Under the pieces are notes generated by a model. The model was not told where the DNA came from. It was given only the letters and a program-made list of their open reading frames with translations, and searched no databases. Shown here one piece after another: positions 52,021 to 61,008 of a stretch of 64,000 nucleotides of DNA. Numbering within the stretch: position 1 is the first letter of the stretch; each line of letters opens with the position of its first letter. This DNA comes from CBDFKK01 sp965248815 (GTDB taxonomy: Bacteria > Pseudomonadota > Alphaproteobacteria > SMXP01): the NCBI GenBank assembly GCA_965248815.1, contig CBDFKK010000008.1, positions 1,426,001 through 1,490,000 on the forward strand, in the 5' to 3' direction. The position numbers and the translations under genes are program-made.

Positions 52021-53418
52021 TCAGAGCGACTTGACGATGTCTTCGACCATCTTCTTGGCGTCTGCAAACAGCATCATCGTATTGTCGCGGAAAAAGAGCT
52101 CATTCTCGACGCCCGCATAGCCAGACCCCATGCCGCGTTTTATGAACAAGACCGTCTGGGCACGTTCCACGTCGAGGATCGGCATGCCGTAAATCGGGCT
52201 TTGGGGATCGGACTTTGCGGAGGGATTAGTGACATCGTTGGCCCCGATCACGAATGCAACGTCTGTATTGGCAAAATCGGAATTGATGTCCTCCAATTCA
52301 AACACTTCGTCATACGGTACGCGGGCCTCGGCCAAGAGGACATTCATATGGCCGGGCATGCGTCCCGCAATGGGGTGGACGGCATAGCTGAGCTTCACAC
52401 CTTCTTCCTTGAGAATGTCCGACATTTCCCTCAGCGCATGCTGCGCTTGCGCGACGGCCATGCCATATCCCGGCACGATTATGACGGATCCTGCATTTTT
52501 GAGAATAAAGGCGGCGTCTTCCGCACTGCCCTGCTTGACCGCACGTGTCTCGATTTGCCCGCCTGCCGATAGATCGACCTCTCCCCCAAAACCGCCGAGG
52601 ATCACACTAAAAAACGAGCGGTTCATGCCCTTGCACATGATGTAGGAGAGGATCGCACCCGACGAACCCACCAGCGCGCCGGTGATGATCAGAGCCGTGT
52701 TTTCGAGCGTAAAGCCGATGCCTGCGGCCGCCCATCCCGAATAGGAATTCAGCATGGACACGGCCACCGGCATGTCTGCACCGCCAATGGGAATGATGAA
52801 TAGAACACCAATAATCAACGAGAGAATCGTGAGCGCCCAAAACATGCTGTAAGACTCACTCGTCGCAAACAAATAAATCAGAATAACAATGATGATCCCG
52901 ATGAGGGCATTCACTAAGTGTTGGCCTGAAAACACGACGGGTGCGCCGGAGACAAGGCCCTGGAGTTTTGTAAAGGCGACGATTGACCCTGTGAATGTTA
53001 CTGCGCCAATAGCAGTTCCCAGCGACATTTCAACCAAACTTGCAAGCTTGATTTCACCGACATTGCCGAGGCCATAGGCTTGTGGGCTGTAGAGTGCGGC
53101 CGCCGCAACAAGAACCGCAGCGAGACCGACAAGACTGTGAAAGGCAGCGACCAGCTGGGGCATTGCTGTCATCGCGATTCGCAGGGCGATCATGGCGCCG
53201 ATGGCGCCGCCGATCACCATACCCGAAATGATAAGCCCCCATGTGGACGCTTGCGCGACACCAGAGAGCGCCAACGTCGTCACAATGGCGATCGCCATGC
53301 CGAGCACGCCGAACAGGTTGCCGCGGCGCGACGATTCTGGCGACGACAGGCCTCTCAAGGCCGTAATAAAGAGTGTGCCAGAAGCAAGATAGAAAAGAGC
53401 TGCCAAATTGACCGACAT
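52021..53418 (-). CDS. pntB: NAD(P) transhydrogenase subunit beta PntB
   Basis: A 465-residue membrane subunit. About nine transmembrane helices (about 1-260) form part of the proton path. The soluble NADP-binding domain III follows, with VPGYGMAVAQAQHALREM and the loop VIGANDVTNPSAKSD. The enzyme couples proton influx to hydride transfer from NADH to NADP, supplying NADPH. It is the last gene of pntAA-pntAB-pntB on the minus strand, starting 15 bases after pntAB. Confidence 0.97.
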   Translation of the reverse strand: MSVNLAALFYLASGTLFITALRGLSSPESSRRGNLFGVLGMAIAIVTTLALSGVAQASTWGLIISGMVIGGAIGAMIALRIAMTAMPQLVAAFHSLVGLAAVLVAAAALYSPQAYGLGNVGEIKLASLVEMSLGTAIGAVTFTGSIVAFTKLQGLVSGAPVVFSGQHLVNALIGIIIVILIYLFATSESYSMFWALTILSLIIGVLFIIPIGGADMPVAVSMLNSYSGWAAAGIGFTLENTALIITGALVGSSGAILSYIMCKGMNRSFFSVILGGFGGEVDLSAGGQIETRAVKQGSAEDAAFILKNAGSVIIVPGYGMAVAQAQHALREMSDILKEEGVKLSYAVHPIAGRMPGHMNVLLAEARVPYDEVFELEDINSDFANTDVAFVIGANDVTNPSAKSDPQSPIYGMPILDVERAQTVLFIKRGMGSGYAGVENELFFRDNTMMLFADAKKMVEDIVKSL

Positions 53419-53433
53419 CGCGCGTTACCGCCC

Positions 53434-53760
53434 TTACTTGTCTTTTTTTCGGTACATCGCAAGCATTCGTTGCGTCACCAAAAAACCGCCAACAATATTC
53501 ACCGATGCCAAGACCACCGCGACAAAGCCAAAACTTCTCGAGATGTTTGCCGAACCACTGGCGGCATCGCTGCCGACATTCAAGGAAACAGCGATCAGTG
53601 CACCAACAATGATGACTGATGAGATGGCGTTGGTGACGGACATGAGCGGGGTGTGAAGCGCGGGCGTCACACTCCACACCACGAAATATCCGACAAATAT
53701 CGCTAGAACGAAAATCGAGAAGCGAAAAACGAAGGGATCTATTTCAGCCATGCCTTCCAT
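53434..53760 (-). CDS. pntAB: NAD(P) transhydrogenase membrane subunit PntAB (alpha2)
   Basis: A 108-residue membrane protein with three or four helices, corresponding to the C-terminal part of E. coli PntA. The core VTPALHTPLMSVTNAISSVI is diagnostic. Splitting the alpha subunit into soluble and membrane genes is usual in alphaproteobacteria. The open frame begins upstream within pntAA; ATG at 53760 or 53751 follows the pntAA stop, and I list the first. Ribosome-binding evidence is weak for both. Confidence 0.93.
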   Translation of the reverse strand: MEGMAEIDPFVFRFSIFVLAIFVGYFVVWSVTPALHTPLMSVTNAISSVIIVGALIAVSLNVGSDAASGSANISRSFGFVAVVLASVNIVGGFLVTQRMLAMYRKKDK

Positions 53761-53773
53761 ACTTTTCTGCCGA

Positions 53774-54907
53774 CTAATCGACAAGTGACGGATGCACAAT
53801 GGCGCCGTCCTTGGTTAGCGCCGTGCCCGTGATGATTTCATCGTCCCAATCGATCTTGATGGCTCCCGACTCGGAGTCGATCATGGTGGATACAAAATTG
53901 AGCAAGTTGCGTGAGTAGAGTGAAGACGCATCTGCTGGCAGCCTACCGGGCATGTTGAGCTGGCCGATAATACGCACACCGTCGACGATGACTGTCTCTC
54001 CGGGTACGGCAAGCTCGCAATTGCCCCCCTGCTCAACGGCCAGATCGACGATGATGGAGCCTGGTTTCATGGACCGAACCATCGAATCCGAGATCAATAA
54101 GGGCGCCGGTTTGCCTGGAATCAAGGCGGTGCAGATGACAATGTCTTGTTTCTTGATCGAGTCTTCAATGAGCTGAGCTTGGGCCTTTTGATAGTCCGCG
54201 CTCATCTCGCGCGCGTACCCCCCTTCGGTTTCAGCGGCCTCGGTTTCCTCACTTTCGACCATGAGGAATGTACCGCCGAGGCTTTCGACTTGCTCTTTGG
54301 CAACGGGCCTGACATCGGTGGCCGATACGATTGCGCCCAGACGTTTGGCGGTCGCGATTGCCTGAAGACCAGCGACGCCGGCTCCCATAACCAGGACACG
54401 TGCAGGCGCAATCGAACCTGCCGCCGTCATCATCATCGGCATGGCGCGTCCAAACGCAGCACTCGCCTCGATAACAGCTTTGTAACCCGCCAAATTCGAC
54501 TGGGACGACAGAACATCCATTATTTGAGCGCGCGAAATGCGCGGCATGAACTCCATCGTGAACGCATCGACGTACGCGTCTGCATAGCGCTGAATTGCGG
54601 CCTTGCCCTCGTATGGCGACAACATGCCGATTAGCAGTGTCCCTCGTTTCATTAGGCTTAGCTCGTCAGCACTCGGAGCGCGCACTTTGAGAACAATGTC
54701 GGCGTCTCTCAAAGCATCTTGAGGTCCGGAGGCCACAATCGCGCCTGCCTCCTCATAGGCTGCGTCTGAAAAATGGGCGTCCTGACCGGCGCCGCGCTCG
54801 ACGGCGACTTGAAGACCAAGCGCGACCATCTTTTTCACGGTTTCCGGCGATGCGGCGACACGCGTTTCGCCCTCCCGCTGTTCTTTAGGAATTGCGACCC
54901 TAGTCAT
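53774..54907 (-). CDS. pntAA: NAD(P) transhydrogenase subunit alpha PntAA (alpha1)
   Basis: A 377-residue soluble subunit with the NAD-binding domain I. It is related to alanine dehydrogenase: MTRVAIPKEQREGETRVAAS at the N-terminus, VMGAGVAGLQAIATAKRLGA (NAD Rossmann loop) near 170, and VDLAVEQGGNCE near 285. It lacks the membrane part, which is the separate pntAB gene. It is the first gene of the operon; the oxidase subunit IV gene is upstream on the same strand, an arrangement often seen in alphaproteobacteria. Confidence 0.97.
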   Translation of the reverse strand: MTRVAIPKEQREGETRVAASPETVKKMVALGLQVAVERGAGQDAHFSDAAYEEAGAIVASGPQDALRDADIVLKVRAPSADELSLMKRGTLLIGMLSPYEGKAAIQRYADAYVDAFTMEFMPRISRAQIMDVLSSQSNLAGYKAVIEASAAFGRAMPMMMTAAGSIAPARVLVMGAGVAGLQAIATAKRLGAIVSATDVRPVAKEQVESLGGTFLMVESEETEAAETEGGYAREMSADYQKAQAQLIEDSIKKQDIVICTALIPGKPAPLLISDSMVRSMKPGSIIVDLAVEQGGNCELAVPGETVIVDGVRIIGQLNMPGRLPADASSLYSRNLLNFVSTMIDSESGAIKIDWDDEIITGTALTKDGAIVHPSLVD

Positions 54908-55005
54908 GGCTTGCCCCCGGCACCTGAATAGACGTCAGACACGACGCCAAATCGGTGCGATCAATCATGTGTCGCAAAAAATGAAAAATTCATGGTCCGC
55001 CGCTA

Positions 55006-55113
55006 CTCGAGCATTTCCAAGATCAATTGAAACATGAAAATGCTCTACACTATTTGGTTGGTCGCGTTTTCGGACGGAAAACCGGGTCCACTTTTCCTGA
55101 AAACGCTTTAGAA
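55006..55113 (-). repeat. Mosaic palindromic intergenic repeat, copy 2
   Basis: Reverse-oriented relative of the repeat at 32503. On the minus strand it reads GTTTTCAGGA, CCGGTTTTCCGTCCGAAAAC, GCGACCAACCAAA, then TAGAGCATTTTCA and its imperfect inverse TTGGAAATGCTC. Blocks and order match copy 1, with differences mainly in the spacers. It lies in the 214 bases between the oxidase subunit IV gene and pntAA. Confidence 0.8.
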
Positions 55114-55121
55114 AACTTGGC

Positions 55122-55280
55122 CTACGACCCACTATTTATGACAACCGTCATCCAAGTTGCAATGGCGCCAAGCACAAAGCACGAAATCGCCGCCCACTTG
55201 AGGAGCCACGTAAAGCGATCCCAGGTTTCTTTATGGTTAGTGACGTCCATCTCACCCCGATCAATATCAGTCCCCGGCAT
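55122..55280 (-). CDS. aa3-type cytochrome c oxidase subunit IV
   Basis: A 52-residue protein below usual gene-finding length. The core HKETWDRFTWLLKWAAISC followed by a hydrophobic helix (FVLGAIATWMTVVI) matches the bacterial aa3 subunit IV family, a small helix attached to the oxidase. GAGAGG about seven bases before the ATG at 55278-55280 favours that start; an internal ATG at 55250 would give 42 residues. It lies upstream of pntAA on the same strand, the common arrangement. Confidence 0.85.
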   Translation of the reverse strand: MPGTDIDRGEMDVTNHKETWDRFTWLLKWAAISCFVLGAIATWMTVVINSGS

Positions 55281-55407
55281 TCCCGTGCCTCTCAAATTTC
55301 AATTAGGGCGCGGACTATACCAGAAGGATCACGCCTCACAAGAGACGCTCAAATGCCGCACGGGCGGTGCGATATTGATGAGCTTGCGATTAACTCAGAT
55401 AAAAGCG

Positions 55408-55459
55408 GACCCCGTAGAATCGAATCAGGCCGATCTATATCGGCCAGGAATGCGGGGTC
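55408..55459. repeat. Nested inverted repeat near the UbiB-like gene
   Basis: GACCCCG at 55408-55414 pairs with CGGGGTC at 55453-55459. Inside it GGCCGAT-CTAT-ATCGGCC (55428-55445) forms a perfect 7-bp hairpin. The two arms leave internal loops of 13 and 7 bases. The element lies in the 210-base gap between the ABC1 kinase stop and the oxidase subunit IV start, and is a possible terminator or structured RNA. No good T-run follows on either strand. Confidence 0.6.
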
Positions 55460-55490
55460 AAAATGCATAGCCTGGCAACAGCAAGTCAGG

Positions 55491-56858
55491 CTAGGACGGC
55501 AAGGGCACACCCGCACCCATCAGAGCTTTCGCCTGCCGCGCACTCAATTGCGCCGCATCAAATCCGGCAATGGCTTCGTTGAACAGCTCGTAGTAATTCA
55601 GCTCTGCGGCTAAATGTAGAAAGACCGAGCCCAATCCGATTGCTGCGCGATCCATAAAGACAAATTCCCGGGGCGGTGTCACCGGGCCGAGCTCTCTCAG
55701 TTTCTTGTGCACTTGGAAGGCTTCTTTACGACCATAATGGCCCGGCTTGATGCCGTCAGCGATCGTCCGGACGCGATCATCAAGAATGGGCCCATAGATA
55801 AACTCCGCCCAAATGTTAAGCGTATCGATTAAATCGTCGTTGAGTTCCCGAAACCCCCAAGTCTCATACGCCGCGACTGTCATGTCGCGATCGTTGCGGT
55901 TAAGCGCCCGATAGAGATCAACGACGCCTCGAACGAAATCGGGCCGGAACGTGCGTATGCAACCATAGTCCAACAGATTTAAACCATAGTCATCAGCTCG
56001 GACCGTGTAGTTTCCCAGATGCGGATCTCCATGGATAACTCCATATTGACTAAAGGGATGCCACCAGGCGCGGAACATATTCCGTGCAATAACATTCCGA
56101 ACTTCAAGCGGCCGGTCTTTCATATCGAGGATCGAACTGCCCTCAAGCCAGGTCATTGTTAAAAGTCGCTCGGTGCTGAGTTCTGGAAATATCTCAGGCA
56201 CATGTATTTCAGGCAAAGCGGTTAGCATGTCCCGATAAAGATTCATGTGCCTGGCTTCGAGACCGTAGTCGAGCTCTTCCCGCAAGCGCGCGCCGATTTC
56301 TTCTGCGATTTCACTCGTATCTATGGCCATATCGACGCGCCGGTGAATGGCCAAGACAAGTTTCAGCTGTTTGAGATCTGCTTCGACTGCGGACTGCATG
56401 TCTGGATATTGAAGTTTGCAGGCTAGGTCCTGCCCGTTCTTGGACGACGCACGATGGACCTGACCGAGCGATGCGGCCGCGGCAGCTTCCTTTTCAAAGG
56501 TTTTGAATTTTTCTTGCCAGTCCGCGCCCAACTCGACTTTCATCCGTCGACGGACGAATGGCCAACCCATAGAAGGGGCGTTCGTTTGAAGTTCGGCGAG
56601 CTCGGCCGCATAGTCCTCCGGAAGAGCGTCCGGGATGGTCGCGAGCAGCTGCGCAACTTTCATAATAGGGCCTTTGAGCCCTCCCAACGCCTGGCGAAGC
56701 TCGCTTGCGTCTTTGTTGTTGCTCGTATCCAAGCCAAGCAATCGTGCACCTGCCACGCGCGCGGCAAAGCTGCCTACTTCGGCGCCAACTTTTGCGTAGC
56801 GCTTGACGCGTCCGGTCAAATGATTTCGTTCCCGATCATTCGAGCGCGTGTCATTCAT
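55491..56858 (-). CDS. ABC1/UbiB (AarF) family atypical kinase
   Basis: A 455-residue protein of the UbiB/COQ8 family, linked to ubiquinone biosynthesis or lipid handling. KGPIMKVAQLLATIPD near 65-80 is the family N-terminal motif, with Ala where many members have Gly (KxGQ). AAAAASLGQVHRA is the Ala-rich nucleotide loop, and VIHGDPHLGNY and LLDYGC are catalytic-loop and metal-binding motifs. COQ9 is about 5 kb away. The start overlaps the end of the M3 oligopeptidase gene by 8 bases, so they are probably co-transcribed. Confidence 0.92.
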   Translation of the reverse strand: MNDTRSNDRERNHLTGRVKRYAKVGAEVGSFAARVAGARLLGLDTSNNKDASELRQALGGLKGPIMKVAQLLATIPDALPEDYAAELAELQTNAPSMGWPFVRRRMKVELGADWQEKFKTFEKEAAAAASLGQVHRASSKNGQDLACKLQYPDMQSAVEADLKQLKLVLAIHRRVDMAIDTSEIAEEIGARLREELDYGLEARHMNLYRDMLTALPEIHVPEIFPELSTERLLTMTWLEGSSILDMKDRPLEVRNVIARNMFRAWWHPFSQYGVIHGDPHLGNYTVRADDYGLNLLDYGCIRTFRPDFVRGVVDLYRALNRNDRDMTVAAYETWGFRELNDDLIDTLNIWAEFIYGPILDDRVRTIADGIKPGHYGRKEAFQVHKKLRELGPVTPPREFVFMDRAAIGLGSVFLHLAAELNYYELFNEAIAGFDAAQLSARQAKALMGAGVPLPS

Positions 56859-58707
56859 TGGAGCCGAACTCGTCGATTAGACTTTCGATCACCTTTAATC
56901 CTTGAGCCCAGAATTGAGGATCGCTTGCATCAAGACCAAGGGGCGCTAAGAGCTCCGAGTGATGCAGAGAACCGCCTGCCTTGAGCATATCAACATATCT
57001 GTCGACAAATCCCTCGGGTGCAGAGAGATAGTTTTGATAAAGCGTGTTCACAAGGCAATCGCCGAACGCATAGGCATAGACGTAAAACGGCGCATGGATG
57101 AAGTGACTTATGTAACACCAATAGGTTTCGTATCCGGGATTGAGCCTGATCGCCGGTCCGAGGCTCTCCTTTTGCACTTCAAGCCACAATTTACCAATAT
57201 GATCGGGCGTTAGCTCGCCTTCACGCCGCGCCGCATGAATACGCGTCTCGAATTCGTAAAACGCGATTTGCCTGACCACAGTATTCAGCATGTCTTCGAT
57301 TTTTGATGACAGCAAGCTTTGACGTTCGGTTCGGGTTTCGCATTGCTTCAACAACGATTGGAATGTCAACATTTCGCCGAAAACGCTAGCGGTTTCTGCC
57401 AGTGTTAGCGGCGTTTGTGACAGGAAGTGGCCTTGTTCGGCAGCCAGCACTTGATGCACGCCGTGGCCCAACTCGTGAGCGAGCGTCATAACATTGCGCC
57501 TTTTGCCGGCAAAGTTGACCAGAATGTAGGGATGCACACTCGGCACAGTGGGATGAGAAAAAGCTCCGGACGTCTTTCCAGGAAGGACAGGTGCGTCAAT
57601 CCAATTCTTGTCGAAGAATTGTTTCGCGATTGCGGCAAAGCTTGGTGAGAATGAAGCGTATGCCGCTAAGACGATGTCGACCGCCTCAGCCCAATCTATC
57701 GGCCGTTCATTCTCAGCATAGAGGGGAGCATTGCGATCCCAATAATTAAGCTGTTCGACGCCCATAATCTTGGCTTTGAGCGCGTAGTAACGATGGGATA
57801 GGCGAGGATAAGCGTTTTGAACCGCGCCCGACAAAGCGGCAACAACTTCGGGCTCAATATCGTTAGCCAAATGGCGAGACGTGGCAGGATCGGGAAACTT
57901 GCGCCAGTCGTCATTGATCGCCTTGTCTTTCACAAGCGTATTCAGAGCAAGTGAAAACACACTGATGTTGGACTCAAACGAGGCGGCAAGCGCCTCGCCG
58001 GCCGTTTTCCGCTTTTGCGGCTCTGAATCGGAAAGAGCTTGAAGTGCGCTCTCGAGGGTCGCGTCCTTGCCTTCAAGGTGCACCCGCATGCGTGCGACGG
58101 TTTCATCAAACAAGCGAATCCAAGACGCGCGTGATGTCGTTTGTTTTTCGACCAAGAGCTGTTCCAGCTCATTGGAGAGCTGAAAGGGCGCCAGCGCCCG
58201 CACCGTGCGGAACCATGGCCGATAGCGAGCCAGCGCGTTGTCGGACAAGGCATCGTTGACTTGAACCTCTTCCAGTCGCTGAATCGATAGCTCAAAAAAA
58301 ACAAGTTCGGTGGCGAACTTGGTTACCCGCTCAAAGGTATCTGAAGCGAACTTTTGAATTTCGGGATCGCTTGCGTTCTTGGCGCGCACGAGTCCGGCAT
58401 AAGACATGAGTTTGGAGAGCAATTCTCTCAGTTCCTCGTAACGGCGAACCGCAATACTTAGTATTTCTGCGCTGCATGAGGCGTCGATCTTGCCGGCGAA
58501 AGAGCTTACAAACTCACCGACCAGCTCTTCTGCACGTTTGAGATCGGCGTCGATCGAAGGATCGGCGAGCGACAGGTATAAATCGCTGAGATCCCATTGG
58601 AGCAGCGCGAGGTCGGGAGAGTCTTTCGATTCAGAGGCCAGAGCAGGGTCGACCGAGATTGGTACTGTCACGCCAAAACTTTCAAAGGCTGGAAGGATCG
58701 CCAACAT
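56851..58707 (-). CDS. M3 family oligoendopeptidase (PepF-like)
   Basis: A 618-residue zinc peptidase that cleaves short peptides in the cytoplasm. The zinc site HELGHGVHQV is near 400 (TLAHELGH), and the downstream glutamate ligand is in LAETASVFGEML. The helical N-terminal domain is typical of the PepF/oligopeptidase group. The first ATG is at 58705-58707; a GTG 37 codons earlier would extend it. It is 8 bases upstream-overlapping with the UbiB-like gene, forming a two-gene unit. Confidence 0.9.
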   Translation of the reverse strand: MLAILPAFESFGVTVPISVDPALASESKDSPDLALLQWDLSDLYLSLADPSIDADLKRAEELVGEFVSSFAGKIDASCSAEILSIAVRRYEELRELLSKLMSYAGLVRAKNASDPEIQKFASDTFERVTKFATELVFFELSIQRLEEVQVNDALSDNALARYRPWFRTVRALAPFQLSNELEQLLVEKQTTSRASWIRLFDETVARMRVHLEGKDATLESALQALSDSEPQKRKTAGEALAASFESNISVFSLALNTLVKDKAINDDWRKFPDPATSRHLANDIEPEVVAALSGAVQNAYPRLSHRYYALKAKIMGVEQLNYWDRNAPLYAENERPIDWAEAVDIVLAAYASFSPSFAAIAKQFFDKNWIDAPVLPGKTSGAFSHPTVPSVHPYILVNFAGKRRNVMTLAHELGHGVHQVLAAEQGHFLSQTPLTLAETASVFGEMLTFQSLLKQCETRTERQSLLSSKIEDMLNTVVRQIAFYEFETRIHAARREGELTPDHIGKLWLEVQKESLGPAIRLNPGYETYWCYISHFIHAPFYVYAYAFGDCLVNTLYQNYLSAPEGFVDRYVDMLKAGGSLHHSELLAPLGLDASDPQFWAQGLKVIESLIDEFGSNE

Positions 58708-59083
58708 CGAGGATCCATAGGCTGATGTCGGGCGTTTCGTCGATTTTCCAATAACACAAGTTTGGATTTCCCCCGAGCCAATGTATCGCCGCTGGGAGCT
58801 CCAATCTAAGTGGTCCACCCTTTTTGAGAGTATCTCTATTTTATTGCCATTTTTGGTAGCAATCCGCCGATTGGGCGGGATTTCGAACGGTAGTGCCTGC
58901 CAACTGTATCGTCTTTGAACATCTTAAGTTCGTCTTTACCAATCCGTCCCAGACTGGCCCGCGTTTCGACCCGGCAGGGCGGGGATCAAGTGGCCTACCG
59001 GGATCGGCCTTTTCCTAACATGGGAACAGGCAGACGCAATGAGGGGCGCAAACGCGTCGTTTCTGACCATATTGAGGCTAGAA
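58708..59083. other. Divergent intergenic region between the M3 peptidase and the sigma-54 regulator
   Basis: About 376 bases with no convincing gene. A small inverted repeat CCGCC-GATTG-GGCGG is near 58866. A GTG-started extension of the peptidase could occupy the first 110 bases. No sigma-54 promoter (TGGCAC-N5-TTGC) was seen. Confidence 0.45.
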
Positions 59084-60586
59084 ATGGTTCACACAGTTCT
59101 AATTGTTGATGACGATCCAACACAGCGACGTCTCCTGGAAACGGCCATCAGCCGAATGGGCTACAAGACCGAAACCGCCAGCAGCGGCCCGGCGGCTATT
59201 CAGTTGCTTCAAGATCCGGAAAATCAACACATTAATCTGGTCATTTTGGACCTCGTCATGCCTGAAATGGACGGTTTCGACGTCCTGAAGCGGCTGGAAC
59301 AGGATCGACCGGCTCTACCCGTGATCGTTCTAACTTCCCAAGGCGGCATCGAAACCGCGGTCAATGCCATGAAGGCAGGCGCCGTCGACTTCTTTGTCAA
59401 ACCTGCAAGCCCCGAACGCATCAAAGTCGGGATCGAGAATGCGCTTCAGCTAAGAGCCCTCGAGGGCGAAATTAAGCGGCTGACCAAGCGCAGTGCCAAT
59501 GAGCTGGCATTCGACGACCTGATCGCCAACAGCCCGGAAATGAAACAAGTCATTCGCCTTGGCGAACGTGCGGCGAAATCCAACATTCCAATTTTGATTG
59601 AGGGTGAAAGCGGCGTCGGCAAAGAGCTTATCGCCCGCGCGATACAGGGCCAGTCCGATCGGGCAGGTAAACCGTTTGTCACCGTCAACTGCGGTGCCAT
59701 CCCAGAGAATTTGGTTGAAAGTATCTTATTCGGTCACGAAAAGGGGTCCTTTACTGGCGCCACCGGCAAGCACGCCGGCAAATTTCAAGAAGCCAATGGC
59801 GGCACGCTATTCTTGGATGAAATCGGCGAGCTGCCCCTCGACATGCAGGTCAAGTTGCTGCGCGCGCTCCAAGAGGGTGAAGTCGATCCTGTGGGCGCCA
59901 AGATGCCCGTCAAAGTCAACATTCGACTCATATCGGCAACCAATAAGGATTTGTTGAAGCGGGCCCAGTCCGGGCATTTCCGCGAAGACCTCTATTATCG
60001 TTTAAACGTTTTCCCCATTCACATGCCGCCTCTGCGCAATCGTATGGCAGACGTCCCAGCTTTGGTGGAGCACTTCATTCAACGCTTCTCAATTGAAGAA
60101 GGGAAAAAGATTGCGGGTATTGAACAGAATGCGCTTGAGCTATTGGCGCAATACCAGTGGCCGGGCAATGTGCGTCAATTGGAAAACACGGTGTTTCGGG
60201 GGGTTGTGCTGTGCGAGACCGAAAAGCTGTCGTTCAATGACTTCCCTCAAATCGCCGGTGCTTTAGGAATTGAGCAATCCGTGCCGGATCAAGTCGCATC
60301 TCGCATGGATACTGACAATTCGGTGCGCCTGGCAGGCGCCGCGGGCTCCTCCGTGACGGAGATTGCATCTGCCAACGGCAGCCACGAGTCCGATAGCGGC
60401 GCAATCAGCGCCATTGATACCTCCGGTCACCTCAGGCCGTTGGAAGAAATCGAAGGTGAAATGATTCAGCTCGCGATCGAAACCTATAGCGGCCATATGT
60501 CTGAGGTTGCACGGCGCCTCGGCATCGGTCGGTCAACGCTTTACCGCAAGGTTAAGGAACTCGGGCTCGACAAACGCGCGTCATAG
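59084..60586 (+). CDS. Sigma-54-dependent response regulator (NtrC family)
   Basis: A 500-residue three-domain activator. The receiver domain (about 1-120) has IVDDD, the phospho-acceptor Asp in VILDLVMPEMDG, and the switch Lys in FFVKPAS. The AAA+ domain has Walker A GESGVGKE, GSFTGA in the sigma-54 contact loop (Ala replaced by Ser at position 2), and DEIGELP. A Fis-type helix-turn-helix (SEVARRLGIGRSTLYRKVK) closes it. No histidine kinase is next to it, so it is an orphan regulator. ATG at 59084 with GAGG upstream. gapR converges after 20 bases. Confidence 0.94.
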   Translation: MVHTVLIVDDDPTQRRLLETAISRMGYKTETASSGPAAIQLLQDPENQHINLVILDLVMPEMDGFDVLKRLEQDRPALPVIVLTSQGGIETAVNAMKAGAVDFFVKPASPERIKVGIENALQLRALEGEIKRLTKRSANELAFDDLIANSPEMKQVIRLGERAAKSNIPILIEGESGVGKELIARAIQGQSDRAGKPFVTVNCGAIPENLVESILFGHEKGSFTGATGKHAGKFQEANGGTLFLDEIGELPLDMQVKLLRALQEGEVDPVGAKMPVKVNIRLISATNKDLLKRAQSGHFREDLYYRLNVFPIHMPPLRNRMADVPALVEHFIQRFSIEEGKKIAGIEQNALELLAQYQWPGNVRQLENTVFRGVVLCETEKLSFNDFPQIAGALGIEQSVPDQVASRMDTDNSVRLAGAAGSSVTEIASANGSHESDSGAISAIDTSGHLRPLEEIEGEMIQLAIETYSGHMSEVARRLGIGRSTLYRKVKELGLDKRAS

Positions 60587-60606
60587 GCATTCGAACGCCA
60601 ACCCAA

Positions 60607-60897
60607 TTATTCTCCCAACGCACCCAGGTAGAGATCCCTCAGCGCCTCTTGCTCTTGGCGATCTTCTCTGTCGAGTTTTCTTAGACGGACCACTTGACGC
60701 ATGATCTTGGGTTCAAATCCGTTGCCCTTGGCTTCGGCATAGACTTCTCGAATATCCGCTGTCAACGCGGCTTTTTCTTCTTCAAGTCGTTCGATGCGCT
60801 CGATCAGCGAGCGCAACTGGCCGACGGCAATGCCTTGTGTTTTCTGCGGCCTGTCAGCGTCTTTTGCGCGCGCCCGAGAAGACTTTGCTTTTGCCAT
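60607..60897 (-). CDS. gapR: GapR family (DUF2312) nucleoid-associated protein
   Basis: A 96-residue protein matching DUF2312, the family of Caulobacter GapR, which binds AT-rich, overtwisted DNA ahead of replication forks and transcription. The core AVGQLRSLIERIERLEEEKA forms a coiled coil, and GNGFEPKIMRQVVRLRKLD is the conserved second helix. A basic N-terminal tail of about 18 residues precedes it. No other gene is on its strand immediately downstream. It converges on the sigma-54 regulator. Confidence 0.93.
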   Translation of the reverse strand: MAKAKSSRARAKDADRPQKTQGIAVGQLRSLIERIERLEEEKAALTADIREVYAEAKGNGFEPKIMRQVVRLRKLDREDRQEQEALRDLYLGALGE

Positions 60898-60925
60898 AGA
60901 TTATTGATCTCCCAACTCAATATGA

Positions 60926-60958
60926 GGCCCGCGCGGTGCGGGCCTTCTTGTTTTCATT
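60926..60958. terminator. Intrinsic terminator between gapR and the DUF1244 gene
   Basis: GGCCCGC-GCGGT-GCGGGCC is a perfect 7-bp stem (60926-60944). On the plus strand TTCTTGTTTT follows; on the minus strand, the direction of the DUF1244 gene upstream of it, the tail is TCATATTG. It lies about 65 bases past the DUF1244 stop and 30 bases before the gapR start, so it most likely ends the DUF1244 transcript despite the poor T-run on that strand. Confidence 0.6.
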
Positions 60959-61008
60959 GTGCACTCAGGGTCCGGACACAGTGTCCCCATTCGTGCATCC
61001 CTTGTGGC

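Noticed and set aside
55408..55459. tRNA-like element (a TTCGATT stretch near a 7-bp outer stem)
   Set aside because: The T-arm cannot be paired next to the acceptor-like stem and no anticodon arm of correct geometry exists.
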